Assembly (NCBI GenBank): GCA_965202915.1
Contig: OZ241847.1
Location: forward strand, 1,674,001 to 1,738,000
Direction: 5' to 3'
DNA length: 64,000 nucleotides
From: G965202915 sp965202915
GTDB lineage: Bacteria > Pseudomonadota > Gammaproteobacteria > Eutrophobiales > Eutrophobiaceae
Position 1 is the stretch's first letter. Each line of letters opens with the position of its first letter. Shown here one piece after another: positions 34,993 through 44,782 of this stretch. Below the pieces are notes generated by a model. The model searched no databases. It saw only the letters and a program-made list of their open reading frames with translations, and was not told the DNA's origin. Made by a program: the position numbers and the translations under genes.

Positions 34993-35724
34993 TTCGGCTT
35001 CGGCTCTGGCGATGACCCAGATATCAAGATTGGCGATCTGCTGTTTTTTCAATAGTCGACTGATCTCATTCACGGTTGCGCCGGTGGTGATCACGTCGTC
35101 CACCAGCGCGATTCTTTTGCCTTTATAACTATCGTTAAGCCTGAACGCCCTGGCAATGTTGCTCCTGCGCTGTCGTGCATTCAAGGTCGCCTGCGGTTTG
35201 GTGGGTCTGACGCGGCTTATGCCTTGACTGCGGCATTCGATCCCAAGCAATGAGGATAATTTCTCGGCAAATAAAACCGATTGATTAAACCCGCGCCGGC
35301 ACTGCCTTTGCCAATGCAGCGGCACCGGCAGCAGCAAATCCGGCGGATCGCGATAGTTGGATAGTTTGTCTTTATGAAAATAGTATGCAAAACAAGCGGC
35401 GAGCTCGGCAAAGTATTGATATTTGTATTTGCCGATGATGCGGTCCGAGGGGTAGCGATAATGATAAAGGGCCAGACAGGAATTGTAAGCGGGCGGGGCG
35501 GTGATGCAATTACCGCAAACTCCCTGATGGCCGACCGGCATGGAACATATCGCGCAATAGGGCGGATTAATCAGCATATCCCGGTGGCATTGCCGGCACC
35601 AGGCCAGAGGGCTGTCGCCGCCACAGAGCAGGCAGTAACCGGCGCGTTTTATAACGCCACCGCGGTCTTTGGAGGCCAGTCCTTTGCAACGGCTCAGTAT
35701 CCGGGAAATCCTTTTCAATGACAT
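34984..35724 (-). CDS. comF: ComF family protein (phosphoribosyltransferase-like)
   Basis: 246 residues. N-terminal zinc-type cysteines (CLLCGG, CRQCH, CAICSMPVGHQGVCGNC) are followed by a type I phosphoribosyltransferase domain with the PRPP loop IALVDDVITTGATVNEI and LLPVPLHWQRQCRRGFNQS. ComF homologues assist DNA uptake in competent bacteria. The exact activity is not settled. It is transcribed away from bioB, with which it shares the intergenic region 35725-35822. Confidence 0.9.
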   Translation of the reverse strand: MSLKRISRILSRCKGLASKDRGGVIKRAGYCLLCGGDSPLAWCRQCHRDMLINPPYCAICSMPVGHQGVCGNCITAPPAYNSCLALYHYRYPSDRIIGKYKYQYFAELAACFAYYFHKDKLSNYRDPPDLLLPVPLHWQRQCRRGFNQSVLFAEKLSSLLGIECRSQGISRVRPTKPQATLNARQRRSNIARAFRLNDSYKGKRIALVDDVITTGATVNEISRLLKKQQIANLDIWVIARAEAERR

Positions 35725-35822
35725 GCTTATGAATCAACAACGATTATCGATGATTCATTATAAATGAATTAATCACGTTATATAATGACCAGCTCCCCTG
35801 ATCCGGTTAGGCCAGATAAATA

Positions 35823-36803
35823 ATGATAAGCGAACAAGCCGCTGAAGTCCGCACCAACGACACCGCCATACGCCACGATTGGCAAATCGACGAGGTGGTC
35901 GATCTGCTGTCCGCGCCGATCTCTGAGCTGCTGTTCTCAGCCCAGGCAATCCATCGTCAATATTTTGACCCCAATACTATCCAGTTGAGCACCCTGGTGA
36001 ACATCAAGACCGGCGGTTGCCCGGAGGATTGTGCCTATTGTCCGCAAAGCGCCCGTTATCATACCGGGGTGTCGGCGACGCCGATGATGAGCGTTGATGC
36101 GGTCAGGAAATCGGCCGAACGGGCCAGGGCCAACGGCGCCGGCCGTTTCTGTATGGGCGCCGCCTGGCGACAACCGCGGGACCGTGATATTGAAACGGTG
36201 GTCGATATGATCAAAAGCGTCAAGGAGACCGGCCTTGAAAGTTGCGCGACCCTCGGCATGTTGACCGGCAAACAGGCGCGCCGCCTGCAACGGGCGGGGC
36301 TTGATTTCTATAATCATAATCTCGATAGCTCCGCGTCTTTTTATAAAAAGATCATCTCCACCCGCGAATATCAGGATCGTTTAACCACTCTGTCTCATGT
36401 CCGGGCGGCGGGTATTAAGGTCTGCTGCGGCGGTATCATAGGCATGGGTGAACGCATCACCGACCGGGCCGGGTTATTATTAACCCTGGCAAACATGGCC
36501 CGACATCCTGAAAGCGTGCCGATCAATTATCTGGTGAAAATTGCCGGCACGCCCCTTGAGGCGGTTGCCGAGGTCGATCCTTTTGATTTCATAAGAACCA
36601 TAGCGGCGGCCAGGATCATGATGCCCAAATCGTGGGTCAGATTGGCCGCGGGCCGGGATCAGATGAATGAACAAATGCAGGTGCTGTGTTTTCTTGCCGG
36701 CGCAAATTCGATATTCTACGGCGACAAATTGCTTACCGCAAAGAATCCTGAGATCCGCCGGGACCGGGCCTTGTTACAACGCCTGGGAATAAAACCCGCG
36801 TAA
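35823..36803 (+). CDS. bioB: Biotin synthase
   Basis: 326 residues. Radical-SAM CxxxCxxC is in GGCPEDCAYCPQSARY, and the family marks MGAAWRQPRDRD and YNHNLDSS are present. It inserts sulfur into dethiobiotin. First gene of a bioBFCD run. The 98 bases before it, shared with comF, presumably hold the promoter. An exact BirA operator could not be made out. Confidence 0.97.
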   Translation: MISEQAAEVRTNDTAIRHDWQIDEVVDLLSAPISELLFSAQAIHRQYFDPNTIQLSTLVNIKTGGCPEDCAYCPQSARYHTGVSATPMMSVDAVRKSAERARANGAGRFCMGAAWRQPRDRDIETVVDMIKSVKETGLESCATLGMLTGKQARRLQRAGLDFYNHNLDSSASFYKKIISTREYQDRLTTLSHVRAAGIKVCCGGIIGMGERITDRAGLLLTLANMARHPESVPINYLVKIAGTPLEAVAEVDPFDFIRTIAAARIMMPKSWVRLAAGRDQMNEQMQVLCFLAGANSIFYGDKLLTAKNPEIRRDRALLQRLGIKPA

Positions 36804-36828
36804 AAACGGACATGACCGGGTCGCGTCA

Positions 36829-37995
36829 TTGAGCATTGCAAAGCAAGCATGGGCCGGCGAACTGCGGCAGAGAAAAATCGCTCATCTATCGCGTGTGCGA
36901 CACAGAATCGACGCGGTCGATAACACCAGGATCACTCTGAATGGCAGACAGTTAGTCAATTTCTCCAGCAATAATTACCTTGGGCTGGCGCAGCACCCCA
37001 ATCTCAAACACGCCTTTATAAAGGCTGCCGAAATTTACGGCATGGGTGCCGGCGCCTCGCAATTGGTGTCCGGCTACAGCCACCCGGCAAGGCAACTGGA
37101 AGACGAGATCGCCGAGTTCACCGGCAGACAGCGAAGCATCCTGTTTTCAAGCGGTTATCTTGCCAACCTGAGCGCGGTTTCCTCGTTTCTCGACCACAAA
37201 GGCAGCGTCTATCTCGACCGGCTTTGTCATGCCTCGTTAATTGACGCGGCGTTATTGTCACGGGCAAAATTTAAACGCTATCGGCATGCCAGTGCCGAGT
37301 CTTTGAATCAATGCCTGAGCAAGGACCTTCGGGCAACAAAACTGGTGCTTACCGATACTATATTCAGCATGGATGGTGATTTTGCACCGGTACCTGAAAT
37401 GGCAAAAATATGCGGTCATCATCGCGCGTTGCTGGTTGCGGATGATGCCCACGGCATTGGGGTAATGGGCGCAACCGGGGCCGGGTCGCTGGAGTATCTC
37501 AAGCTGTCCCAGGATGACGTGCCGGTATTGGTGGGCACCTTCAGCAAGGCCTTTGGCCTGTCCGGGGCGTTTATTGCGGGGTCAAATGAGCTGGTCGAAA
37601 TGGTCATACAAAAAGGCCGTTCAGCCATATATTCAACCGCGTTAATGCCGGCCGTCGCGGCGGCGGCCAGTGAGGCGCTGAAGTTGATAAAAACCGAATC
37701 ATGGCGCCGGGAGAAACTGTTCGATTTGATTCAATTCTTCAGATCGGAGAGCGTCAAGGCGGAATTGAACGTGCTGGATTCCAGTACGCCGGTGCAGTCT
37801 TTGATTATCGGCGCCAGCCAGGCGGCGGTGGAAGCCGGCAGGCAATTACTCGCCGCCGGATTTTATATCCCGGCAATACGCCCTCCAACCGTGCCGGCGG
37901 GAACGGCAAGGCTACGAATAACCCTCACCGCGGAGCATACGAAAAAGGATATAAAGACATTGCTGCAATCGCTGTCACGGCTAAGCCCGGCATGA
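36829..37995 (+). CDS. bioF: 8-amino-7-oxononanoate synthase
   Basis: 388 residues from a TTG start (MSIAKQAWAGEL). PLP-dependent alpha-oxoamine synthase with SNNYLGLAQHPN, the substrate loop GAGASQLVSGYSH and the PLP Lys in GTFSKAFGLSG. It condenses pimeloyl-ACP with alanine. The gap to bioC (122 bases) holds no gene. bioH is not in this cluster. Confidence 0.95.
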   Translation: MSIAKQAWAGELRQRKIAHLSRVRHRIDAVDNTRITLNGRQLVNFSSNNYLGLAQHPNLKHAFIKAAEIYGMGAGASQLVSGYSHPARQLEDEIAEFTGRQRSILFSSGYLANLSAVSSFLDHKGSVYLDRLCHASLIDAALLSRAKFKRYRHASAESLNQCLSKDLRATKLVLTDTIFSMDGDFAPVPEMAKICGHHRALLVADDAHGIGVMGATGAGSLEYLKLSQDDVPVLVGTFSKAFGLSGAFIAGSNELVEMVIQKGRSAIYSTALMPAVAAAASEALKLIKTESWRREKLFDLIQFFRSESVKAELNVLDSSTPVQSLIIGASQAAVEAGRQLLAAGFYIPAIRPPTVPAGTARLRITLTAEHTKKDIKTLLQSLSRLSPA

Positions 37996-38117
37996 AAAAA
38001 CATGTATCATTACCCTTAAAACCGGGCGATAGGGATGGCCTCCTGTTGTCGCCGTGCTTTGTTTATGCCACAGGCTGATTTGTTGCGGAAGTTGTCTAAT
38101 ATGCGCCGGGATCAATA

Positions 38118-39002
38118 ATGGAAGATGATCATTTCATATCCCCCGATCAGATTAGGGCGGCATTTGACTCGGCGGCGAAAGAATATGATAAACACGCGGT
38201 ATTGCAACGGACGGTGCTGGCCCATCTGATGGAGAGACTGGAATTAATCAGGCTAAACGGCGATACCCTCCTGGATTTGGGCGCCGGTACCGGCGGGGGG
38301 GGGAAACTGTTACGTAAACGCTTCAAAAAAGCGACCATTATCGCGGCCGATATCTCTCACGGCATGTTATTGCATTCGGCCAATCGGGGTATTTTATCGG
38401 GCAGAAAGCATTATCGAGTTTGTACCGACGCGCATGGGTTGCCGTTCACGGATAGTTTGTTTGAATTGGTGTTCACCAATCTAATGTTGCAGTGGAGCAG
38501 CGACGTCGACCGGGTGTTCGGCGAAATACGGCGGGTATTAAGGCCCGGCGGTCTGGTGGTATTCAGCAGTTTTGCCCCCGCTACCCTGCAAGAGCTGCGG
38601 CAAAGCTGGAACAGAGTCGATGACCGTATTCACGTCAATGCCTTTTATGACGTGCATGATCTTGGCGACGCCCTGGTCAGGGCCGGTCTGAGCGAGGCAG
38701 TGCTGGATACCGAAAATATCGTCGTCCAATATGCCAGATGCCGGGATTTATTAATGGATTTGAAGAAGATCGGCGCCGGCAACAGGGTGCATGGCCGGCG
38801 CAGGACCTTGACCGGCAAACAACGATTCCGGGACATGATGAATGCCTACGAGGCCCGCCGCAACGATGACGGCTTGCCGGCCACCTATGAAATCGTCTAT
38901 GGTCATGCATGGAATGTGGGCGATGGGCCGGATCAGTCCGCCGTCGATGGCGAGCATATCGTGCCGCTGGAACAAGTCACAAGATCGTTAAGGTCCCGCT
39001 GA
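38118..39002 (+). CDS. bioC: Malonyl-ACP O-methyltransferase BioC
   Basis: 294 residues. SAM-binding motif LLDLGAGTGGGG, then FTNLMLQWSSDVDRVFGEIRRVLRPGGLVVFSSF typical of BioC. It masks malonyl-ACP as a methyl ester to start pimelate synthesis on the fatty-acid pathway. Its stop lies 3 bases before the probable bioD start. Confidence 0.92.
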   Translation: MEDDHFISPDQIRAAFDSAAKEYDKHAVLQRTVLAHLMERLELIRLNGDTLLDLGAGTGGGGKLLRKRFKKATIIAADISHGMLLHSANRGILSGRKHYRVCTDAHGLPFTDSLFELVFTNLMLQWSSDVDRVFGEIRRVLRPGGLVVFSSFAPATLQELRQSWNRVDDRIHVNAFYDVHDLGDALVRAGLSEAVLDTENIVVQYARCRDLLMDLKKIGAGNRVHGRRRTLTGKQRFRDMMNAYEARRNDDGLPATYEIVYGHAWNVGDGPDQSAVDGEHIVPLEQVTRSLRSR

Positions 39003-39004
39003 CA

Positions 39005-39697
39005 TTGGCCGGGGGCATTTTTGTAACCGGGACCGACACCGACGTCGGTAAAACCTGGTTTTGCCGGGGTCTGATGGCGGCGTTACAGGCTCAGGGTCGG
39101 ACAGTCTGCGGCATGAAGCCGGTCGCGAGTGGCGCCAACGCCCGCCTGGTCAATGAAGATGCGCTGCAACTGCAACGGCAAAGCAGCATAGAGTTCGATT
39201 ATCAACTGGTTAACCCGTTTGTCTATCGTCCCGCGATTGCTCCACATATTGCCGCTGAGCTGGCGGCCAATCCGGTCAATCTTGATGTGTTGAAAAGCGC
39301 ATTTGCGGCCATACAGTCGCGTTCGGAGCTGGTGATCGTTGAAGGCATAGGTGGCTGGCGGGTGCCGCTTTCCAAAGAGCTGTTCCTGCCTGAGCTGGTG
39401 CGGGCATTACGGTTACCGGTGATCATGGTAGTGGGGCTGCGGGTTGGCTGTCTAAATCACGCCATTTTAACGGCCGAGGCAATAATGAGGGATAATATCA
39501 ACCTGTTGGGTTGGGCCGCAAATTGTATCGACCCGGATTTTCAGTATCTGCAACATAACCTGGCGACCCTGGAACAAGCCATTAGCGCGCCGTTAATCGC
39601 ACAAATTCCATATTTAACGGAATTAAATGTTGGCACCATCATGGAAGCGATAACAAACCGTCCGGGGGTTGATTGGGATAAATGGTGCGATGGGTAA
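39005..39697 (+). CDS. bioD: ATP-dependent dethiobiotin synthetase
   Basis: About 230 residues. The P-loop GIFVTGTDTDVGKT is near the start, with GMKPVASG and VIVEGIGGWRVPL. It closes the ureido ring of dethiobiotin using CO2 and ATP. The open frame reaches back to 38909, but that part overlaps bioC and has no family similarity. TTG 39005 (MAGGIFVTG) is the best start. Confidence 0.93.
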   Translation: MAGGIFVTGTDTDVGKTWFCRGLMAALQAQGRTVCGMKPVASGANARLVNEDALQLQRQSSIEFDYQLVNPFVYRPAIAPHIAAELAANPVNLDVLKSAFAAIQSRSELVIVEGIGGWRVPLSKELFLPELVRALRLPVIMVVGLRVGCLNHAILTAEAIMRDNINLLGWAANCIDPDFQYLQHNLATLEQAISAPLIAQIPYLTELNVGTIMEAITNRPGVDWDKWCDG

Positions 39698-39805
39698 AAT
39701 CCCGTATGAATTTGAGTGTGTTGATCCCAAAAAACGTGTAATACGTGTTGGACCGATACAGCGGGTTGATGCAGATCAGATATATTGATACCATGGCGTT
39801 TCATT

Positions 39806-39881
39806 TCCCCGGTAGCTCAGTTGGTAGAGCGGGTGACTGTTAATCACTAGGTCGGCGGTTCGAGCCCGTCCCGGGGAGCCA
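39806..39881 (+). tRNA. tRNA-Asn(GTT)
   Basis: 76 bases with acceptor stem TCCCCGG/CCGGGGA, discriminator G and encoded CCA. The anticodon stem GGTGA/TCACT encloses CTGTTAA with GTT at 39839-39841. D-arm and T-loop (GTTCGAGCC) are standard. Confidence 0.97.
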
Positions 39882-40199
39882 GATTATTCATTAATAAGCA
39901 GATAACGTGCAATTTTCTCGAAAGATTGAGATGGGAAGACGGCAAGATGGGCCAAATTGACTGTATTGTGGACTGACGCCCATTAAAATAAGAAAATTAT
40001 TATTCATCACGATCACTATTAACACATGAGTATCTGTCCAATATGAACGGCATAACCGCAATTTTCATAAGCAGGCGCCGGCTCCATGGGGTTGTCGTTA
40101 TGCTGGCTAAAGGAGTGGATGCATTGGGTCATGATCATGATCTTTGATCAACCCTGTGAACAAGCGAAATTCATTTCCTCAAAGACGGGTGGTACGCTG
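39882..40199. other. Intergenic stretch between tRNA-Asn and purC
   Basis: 318 bases. The purC frame is open from 40086, but the extra N-terminus (rich in Met and Trp) has no family similarity. I see an AT-rich patch at 39985-40030 that could hold a promoter, and no stable hairpin or small gene. Confidence 0.5.
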
Positions 40200-41093
40200 A
40201 TGGATGACGTTACTCAGGCCGGCTTTCATAAGAAAATCAACAGCCTGGAGTTAATTCACAGCGGCAAGGTCAGAGACAGCTATGCCGTTGATGACCAACA
40301 TATGCTGATGGTTGCTTCTGATCGACTATCCGCGTTTGACGTGATTTTGCCCGATCTGATCCCGGGTAAAGGCCGGGTTCTGACCGCAGTATCCAACTTC
40401 TGGCTGGCACGCACGCGCGGTATTATCAGAAATCATTTAAGCGAATTGACCGTGGATGAGGTTGTTGCTGACGCCGAGGAACGCCGGGTTTTGACGGGAC
40501 GAAGCGTGGTTGTAAAAAGATTAACCCCGCTGCCGGTGGAGGCCATAGTGCGGGGTTATATCATCGGTTCCGCCTGGGAACAGTATCGCCAAACCGGGGC
40601 CATTTGTGGAATGACACTGCCATCGGGGTTGCGCCAGGCACAACGGCTGCCGGAGACGATTTTTACTCCCTCAACCAAAGCGGCGGTGGGTGATCATGAT
40701 GAAGCCATGAGCTTTGAAAAAATGACCGATATGATCGGAGCGGCACTGGCCGAACGAATCAGACAAGCGAGTTTGCGGATATATGCCGAATCGGCCGGAT
40801 ATGCGCTACAACGCGGTATTATTATTGCCGACACTAAATTTGAATTTGGCCTGGACGAGGATAAGGAATTGGTTTTGATGGATGAAGTATTAACCCCGGA
40901 TTCATCGCGTTTTTGGCCGGTCGATTCTTATCGGATGGATATGAGCCCTGCCTGCCTCGACAAACAATATGTGCGCGACTATCTGCAAACACTGGACTGG
41001 GATAAGACTGCGCCGGGGCCAAATCTGCCGCAGCAGGTGCTGCACCAGACCGCTGCGAAATATCGTGAAGTGGAACGAAGGTTAATTGCCTGA
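40200..41093 (+). CDS. purC: Phosphoribosylaminoimidazole-succinocarboxamide synthase
   Basis: 297 residues from the ATG at 40200 (MDDVTQAGFHKK). SAICAR synthetase marks: LIHSGKVRDSYAVDD, SDRLSAFDVILPD, VEAIVRGYIIGSAW and LVLMDEVLTPDSSRFW. Joins aspartate to CAIR in purine synthesis. The stop is adjacent to the carbonic anhydrase start, so the two are probably cotranscribed. This suits an enzyme pair concerned with CO2-dependent purine steps, although the link may be accidental. Confidence 0.96.
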   Translation: MDDVTQAGFHKKINSLELIHSGKVRDSYAVDDQHMLMVASDRLSAFDVILPDLIPGKGRVLTAVSNFWLARTRGIIRNHLSELTVDEVVADAEERRVLTGRSVVVKRLTPLPVEAIVRGYIIGSAWEQYRQTGAICGMTLPSGLRQAQRLPETIFTPSTKAAVGDHDEAMSFEKMTDMIGAALAERIRQASLRIYAESAGYALQRGIIIADTKFEFGLDEDKELVLMDEVLTPDSSRFWPVDSYRMDMSPACLDKQYVRDYLQTLDWDKTAPGPNLPQQVLHQTAAKYREVERRLIA

Positions 41094-41738
41094 GTGGACG
41101 CAATTAATAAACTCATAGCCGGGTTTCACCGGTTTCGTGAACACTATTACGTGGCACGACCGGAGTTAATTGCACAACTGGTCAAACAAGGCCAATCACC
41201 GCAGACACTGGTGATCGCCTGTTGTGACTCCCGCGTGAATCCGGCGATGGTGCTGAATACCGAGCCCGGTGATATTTTTGTCATTCGCAACGTCGCCAAT
41301 ATTGTTCCGCCCTGTGAAGATGATGGCAAATCCCACCACGGCACCGGCGCCGCAATAGAATTTGCAGTAAAACATCTCGGCGTTAAGCATATTATCGTTT
41401 TTGGTCATAGTCAGTGCGGTGGCATTAGAAGTCTGATGGAAGGCAGGCACGCCGGCTCAGATTATGGCTTTATTGACCCATGGATGAGCATACTCGCGTC
41501 GGCACAGGCACGGATACTAAAAGAATTTTCCGGGAGCCCTTTTGATGATCAGTGCCATCAATGCGAGCTGGCCGGCATAGAGGTTTCCCTGGATAATATT
41601 TGCAGTTTCCCATGGATAAAAAATAAAATGGCTCAAGGCGCTTTATATGTGCACGGCTGGTACTTTAATATAGGCGCGGGTGAATTATTGAGAAAAGACC
41701 TTGAATCCGGCGAGTTTGTCCCGGTCGATCACAGCTAG
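41094..41738 (+). CDS. Beta-class carbonic anhydrase
   Basis: 214 residues from a GTG start. Zinc ligands are in IACCDSRVNP (Cys, with the Asp-Arg dyad) and IIVFGHSQCGGIRS (His and Cys). RNVANIVPP is a family mark. It interconverts CO2 and bicarbonate in the cytoplasm. It starts one base after the purC stop. Confidence 0.95.
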   Translation: MDAINKLIAGFHRFREHYYVARPELIAQLVKQGQSPQTLVIACCDSRVNPAMVLNTEPGDIFVIRNVANIVPPCEDDGKSHHGTGAAIEFAVKHLGVKHIIVFGHSQCGGIRSLMEGRHAGSDYGFIDPWMSILASAQARILKEFSGSPFDDQCHQCELAGIEVSLDNICSFPWIKNKMAQGALYVHGWYFNIGAGELLRKDLESGEFVPVDHS

Positions 41739-42020
41739 GCGGCTCGACCCGGACAGAAATTGGGGTTTTTACCAAGGTTGACGGCAACCTTAGCATCGAT
41801 CCCCTAAGCGATCAAAGGTGGTACTTGAAAGTAAAGGGTGAACCGGTCCGGAAAGATCAAACCGCAGCCATAGGCCATGCCGGCAACAGGAATGGTCTGA
41901 AATAATGCGGCTGACATAACCAGACCAGCGGTATATAACAGGATGATATAGTGAAACAGAATAATTTTTGCCTCTTCGGGAAGGCAATCACCTGTTAAAA
42001 TTTGGAATAATACCTGCGAT

Positions 42021-42094
42021 TGGGGGTTCGTCTAATGGTAGGACTGCGGACTCTGACTCCGCCAGTAGAGGTTCGAATCCTCTACCCCCAGCCA
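42021..42094 (+). tRNA. tRNA-Gln(CTG)
   Basis: 74 bases. Acceptor stem TGGGGGT/ACCCCCA, encoded CCA, anticodon stem GCGGA/TCCGC and loop CTCTGAC with CTG. The T-loop GTTCGAATC is standard. A separate TTG isoacceptor is expected elsewhere. Confidence 0.96.
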
Positions 42095-42587
42095 ATAAAA
42101 TTCCAATAACATTCCAATAACATTCCGGGATCCCCTAAAAAATTGATTTCGCGGATGCGGAAGTTTTTGCGCCCGGCCGCGAATTTCGGAATATATCCGT
42201 CCTCATAAAAGATGATTTTCGGGTATAATAAATACAAATACCACCCGGATGAGGCTATTATGGCTGATTGCCCGGGTTATTTGAGGTGCCGGCCGGCGGT
42301 CGTCTGCGATAGTGATTGCCGGATCATGCAAATACTGCTATATTGACAGTCCGGCCGGTTTTGGGCTTTTTATAATGGTGGACGTTCGTGGCAGGTGAAA
42401 AAACCAGCCCGGTCAACCCTATGGCCAACAAAACGGCGGTTACGGCTCAAGTTAAAGAGAATGCCCTGTTGAATACGGAACGCAGGGCTGAACGATTGCT
42501 TAGCTTGATATAAATTAAGTCAACAATGAAATGTGTGCTCCGACATAACTGAAGCAATGGTTAAGCGCGCAGACAAAGGATTTTAAA
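42095..42587 (+). other. 493-base leader region upstream of RNase E
   Basis: No large gene. Contents: a duplicated ATTCCAATAACATTCC after the tRNA, the palindrome CCGGCCGG twice (near 42288 and 42351) with TTTTGGGCTTTTT behind the second copy, a TATAAT at 42224 and another at 42371, and a short frame at 42388-42513. RNase E genes usually have long structured leaders used for autoregulation, so this region is a fair candidate for such a leader. Confidence 0.45.
42388..42513 (+). CDS. Possible 41-residue small protein in the rne leader
   Basis: GTG start at 42388 with GGTGGA five bases upstream. The product begins MAGEKTSPVNPMANK and ends RAERLLSLI, hydrophilic with an amphipathic end. It resembles no family I know. 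The frame could be chance, so this is only a candidate leader peptide. Confidence 0.25.
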   Translation: MAGEKTSPVNPMANKTAVTAQVKENALLNTERRAERLLSLI

Positions 42588-44744
42588 ATGAAAAGAATGC
42601 TAATCAACGGCACTCAGCCTGAAGAGCTGCGTGTTGCAATGGTTGATGGTCAGCGATTATACGATCTGTATATCGAGTCAACCATCAGGGAACAAAAGAA
42701 AGCCAATATTTATAAAGGCCAGGTTATCCGCATTGAACCGAGTTTGGAGGCGGCGTTTATCAATTATGGCGCTGACCGCTACGGGTTTCTTCCGTTTAAG
42801 GAAATAGCCCATACCTTGTTCAAGGGTCACCAGAACGACGCCGATGACGGCAAAACTGTGGTTAAGGAAAGGCTCAGGGAAGGACAGGAATTTACCGTGC
42901 AAATAGAAAAGGAAGAGCGCGGCAACAAGGGGGCGGCCCTTACCACCTTTATCAGTTTGGCCGGTCGCTATTTGATATTAATGCCCAATAACCCCGGTGC
43001 GGGGGGCGTATCCCGGCATATAGAGGGGAATGATCGCGTTGAAGCAAAAGAGGCGCTGAGGGTGCTTGAGTGTCCTCAGGGGATGGGAATAATTCTACGC
43101 ACCGCCGGTGGCGGCAAATCATCTGAAGAGCTCCAATGGGACCTGGATTATTTGTTGCAGCTATGGAATGCAATCAAGACCGCCGCCGATTCAAAACCGG
43201 CTCCGTTCCTGATTTATCGGGAAAGTGAAACCATCATTCGCGCTATTCGAGATTATTTGAGAAAAGACATTAACGAAATATGGGTGGATGATCCGGATAT
43301 TCACAAGCGCACCTATGATTTTATGAAACAGGTGATGCCACATAACCTGGAAAAACTAAAACTTTACACCGACAGTGATCCGCTGTTCGTGCGGTATCAG
43401 ATCGAAACCCAGATTGAATCGGCATTCTCCAGAGAAGTCAGACTGCCTTCCGGGGGGGCATTGATTATCGATCATACCGAAGCGCTGACGTCCGTCGATA
43501 TCAATTCGGCTCGGGCAACCGCGGGCAGTGATATTGAAGAAACTGCAATGACTACCAACCTTGAAGCCGCGGAAGAAATAGCGCGGCAGTTGCGCCTTAG
43601 AGATCTGGGCGGCTTGATCGTGATAGATTTTATCGATATGACAAGTACGCGCAATCAACGTCAAATTGAGAATAAGATCAGGGAGCAGTTGCGCGTGGAT
43701 CGGGCCCGGGTACAAATTGGTCCGATATCACGCTTTGGCTTACTGGAGATGTCACGCCAGCGCCTGCGCCTGTCCCTGGGGGAGTCCAGTCATATTGTCT
43801 GCCCCCGTTGTGACGGACAAGGCACTATCCGGGGGGTTGAATCGTTTGCTTTGGCGGTATTGCGCATCATAGAAGAACAGGCGATTAAAGATCTGACGGC
43901 GAAAGTTGTGGTGCAATTGCCTATCGATACGGCAACATTTCTATTGAATGAAAAACGCGGCATGCTGAGTGATATTGAACATCGTCACGACATTAGTATT
44001 GTACTGACGCCCAATGCCTTGATGGCCACTCCGCATTACCGGCTGGAGCGCGTCAGACTCTCCGAATCCAATCTTCAAGAGCATAAGAAGGCCAGTTATG
44101 AACTGCCGACTCAATCCATGGAGGAGGAAAATGACGGCACCTATACTCACCATCGCAAGCGGCAAATTGAGCAGCCTGTAATAAAACGGCCCATCCCAAC
44201 AAGAATCCCGGCGCCCAATGCCGGCGAAAAAAAGAGTTTTTTGGTTAGAATCTTCAGAAAGCTGTTTGGCCTGTCTGAGGAAAATGACTCCGGCAAAAAA
44301 ACTGATCGCCGCGAATACTCGGGGCGTGGACGCAGATATTCCAATAACAGCGAGCGCAGACGCAACCGAAATCGGAGGCGGGGCCGCAGGCAAACCGGTG
44401 ACGCCGTGGAGAATAAAATGCGCCACAATGATCGGACCGGGAAAGATGGACAGCGGCGCCGAGGATCAGAGACGGGCAATAGCGAGCGATCCTCAAATCC
44501 ACGCCGGGGCAGACGCGGCGGGAACCGTAGAAACAGTCGGAACACGAATCATACCGTGTCGGCAAACGAGACTAACCCGGGTAATAAGAAACAGGACGAT
44601 ATGCCAACGGTAACGGCGGATCAAGATCGGTTTTATCCCTTGCCTCAAACTAATAAACCGGTTGATGCATTGGATTTACCCAAAAAAGAACTAAGCCGAA
44701 CTCCATCCGTCCCAAGGGTCCAACCTTACGAAGATACTGATTAG
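42588..44744 (+). CDS. rne: Ribonuclease E (Rne/Rng family)
   Basis: 718 residues. The N-terminal catalytic half has the S1 domain (KGQVIRIEPSLEAAFINYG), the metal-binding Asp residues in LTSVDINSARAT and GGLIVIDFIDM, and the zinc-link CPRCDGQG. The C-terminal half is much shorter than in E. coli (1061 residues total). It carries an Arg-rich RNA-binding segment (GRGRRYSNNSERRRNRNRRR and further runs) and a short acidic end. It starts mRNA decay and processes rRNA and tRNA. Degradosome docking sites were not recognised. Confidence 0.93.
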   Translation: MKRMLINGTQPEELRVAMVDGQRLYDLYIESTIREQKKANIYKGQVIRIEPSLEAAFINYGADRYGFLPFKEIAHTLFKGHQNDADDGKTVVKERLREGQEFTVQIEKEERGNKGAALTTFISLAGRYLILMPNNPGAGGVSRHIEGNDRVEAKEALRVLECPQGMGIILRTAGGGKSSEELQWDLDYLLQLWNAIKTAADSKPAPFLIYRESETIIRAIRDYLRKDINEIWVDDPDIHKRTYDFMKQVMPHNLEKLKLYTDSDPLFVRYQIETQIESAFSREVRLPSGGALIIDHTEALTSVDINSARATAGSDIEETAMTTNLEAAEEIARQLRLRDLGGLIVIDFIDMTSTRNQRQIENKIREQLRVDRARVQIGPISRFGLLEMSRQRLRLSLGESSHIVCPRCDGQGTIRGVESFALAVLRIIEEQAIKDLTAKVVVQLPIDTATFLLNEKRGMLSDIEHRHDISIVLTPNALMATPHYRLERVRLSESNLQEHKKASYELPTQSMEEENDGTYTHHRKRQIEQPVIKRPIPTRIPAPNAGEKKSFLVRIFRKLFGLSEENDSGKKTDRREYSGRGRRYSNNSERRRNRNRRRGRRQTGDAVENKMRHNDRTGKDGQRRRGSETGNSERSSNPRRGRRGGNRRNSRNTNHTVSANETNPGNKKQDDMPTVTADQDRFYPLPQTNKPVDALDLPKKELSRTPSVPRVQPYEDTD

Positions 44745-44782
44745 GACGGCGTTGCCGGCACAATCTCCGATTTGGCACATGG

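Noticed and set aside
40086..40199. N-terminal extension of purC
   Set aside because: No similarity to PurC. The ATG at 40200 gives the family length.
42343..42376. TTGACA and TATAAT as an rne promoter
   Set aside because: The spacer is 22 bases, too long for a normal sigma-70 promoter. Kept only as part of the leader description.
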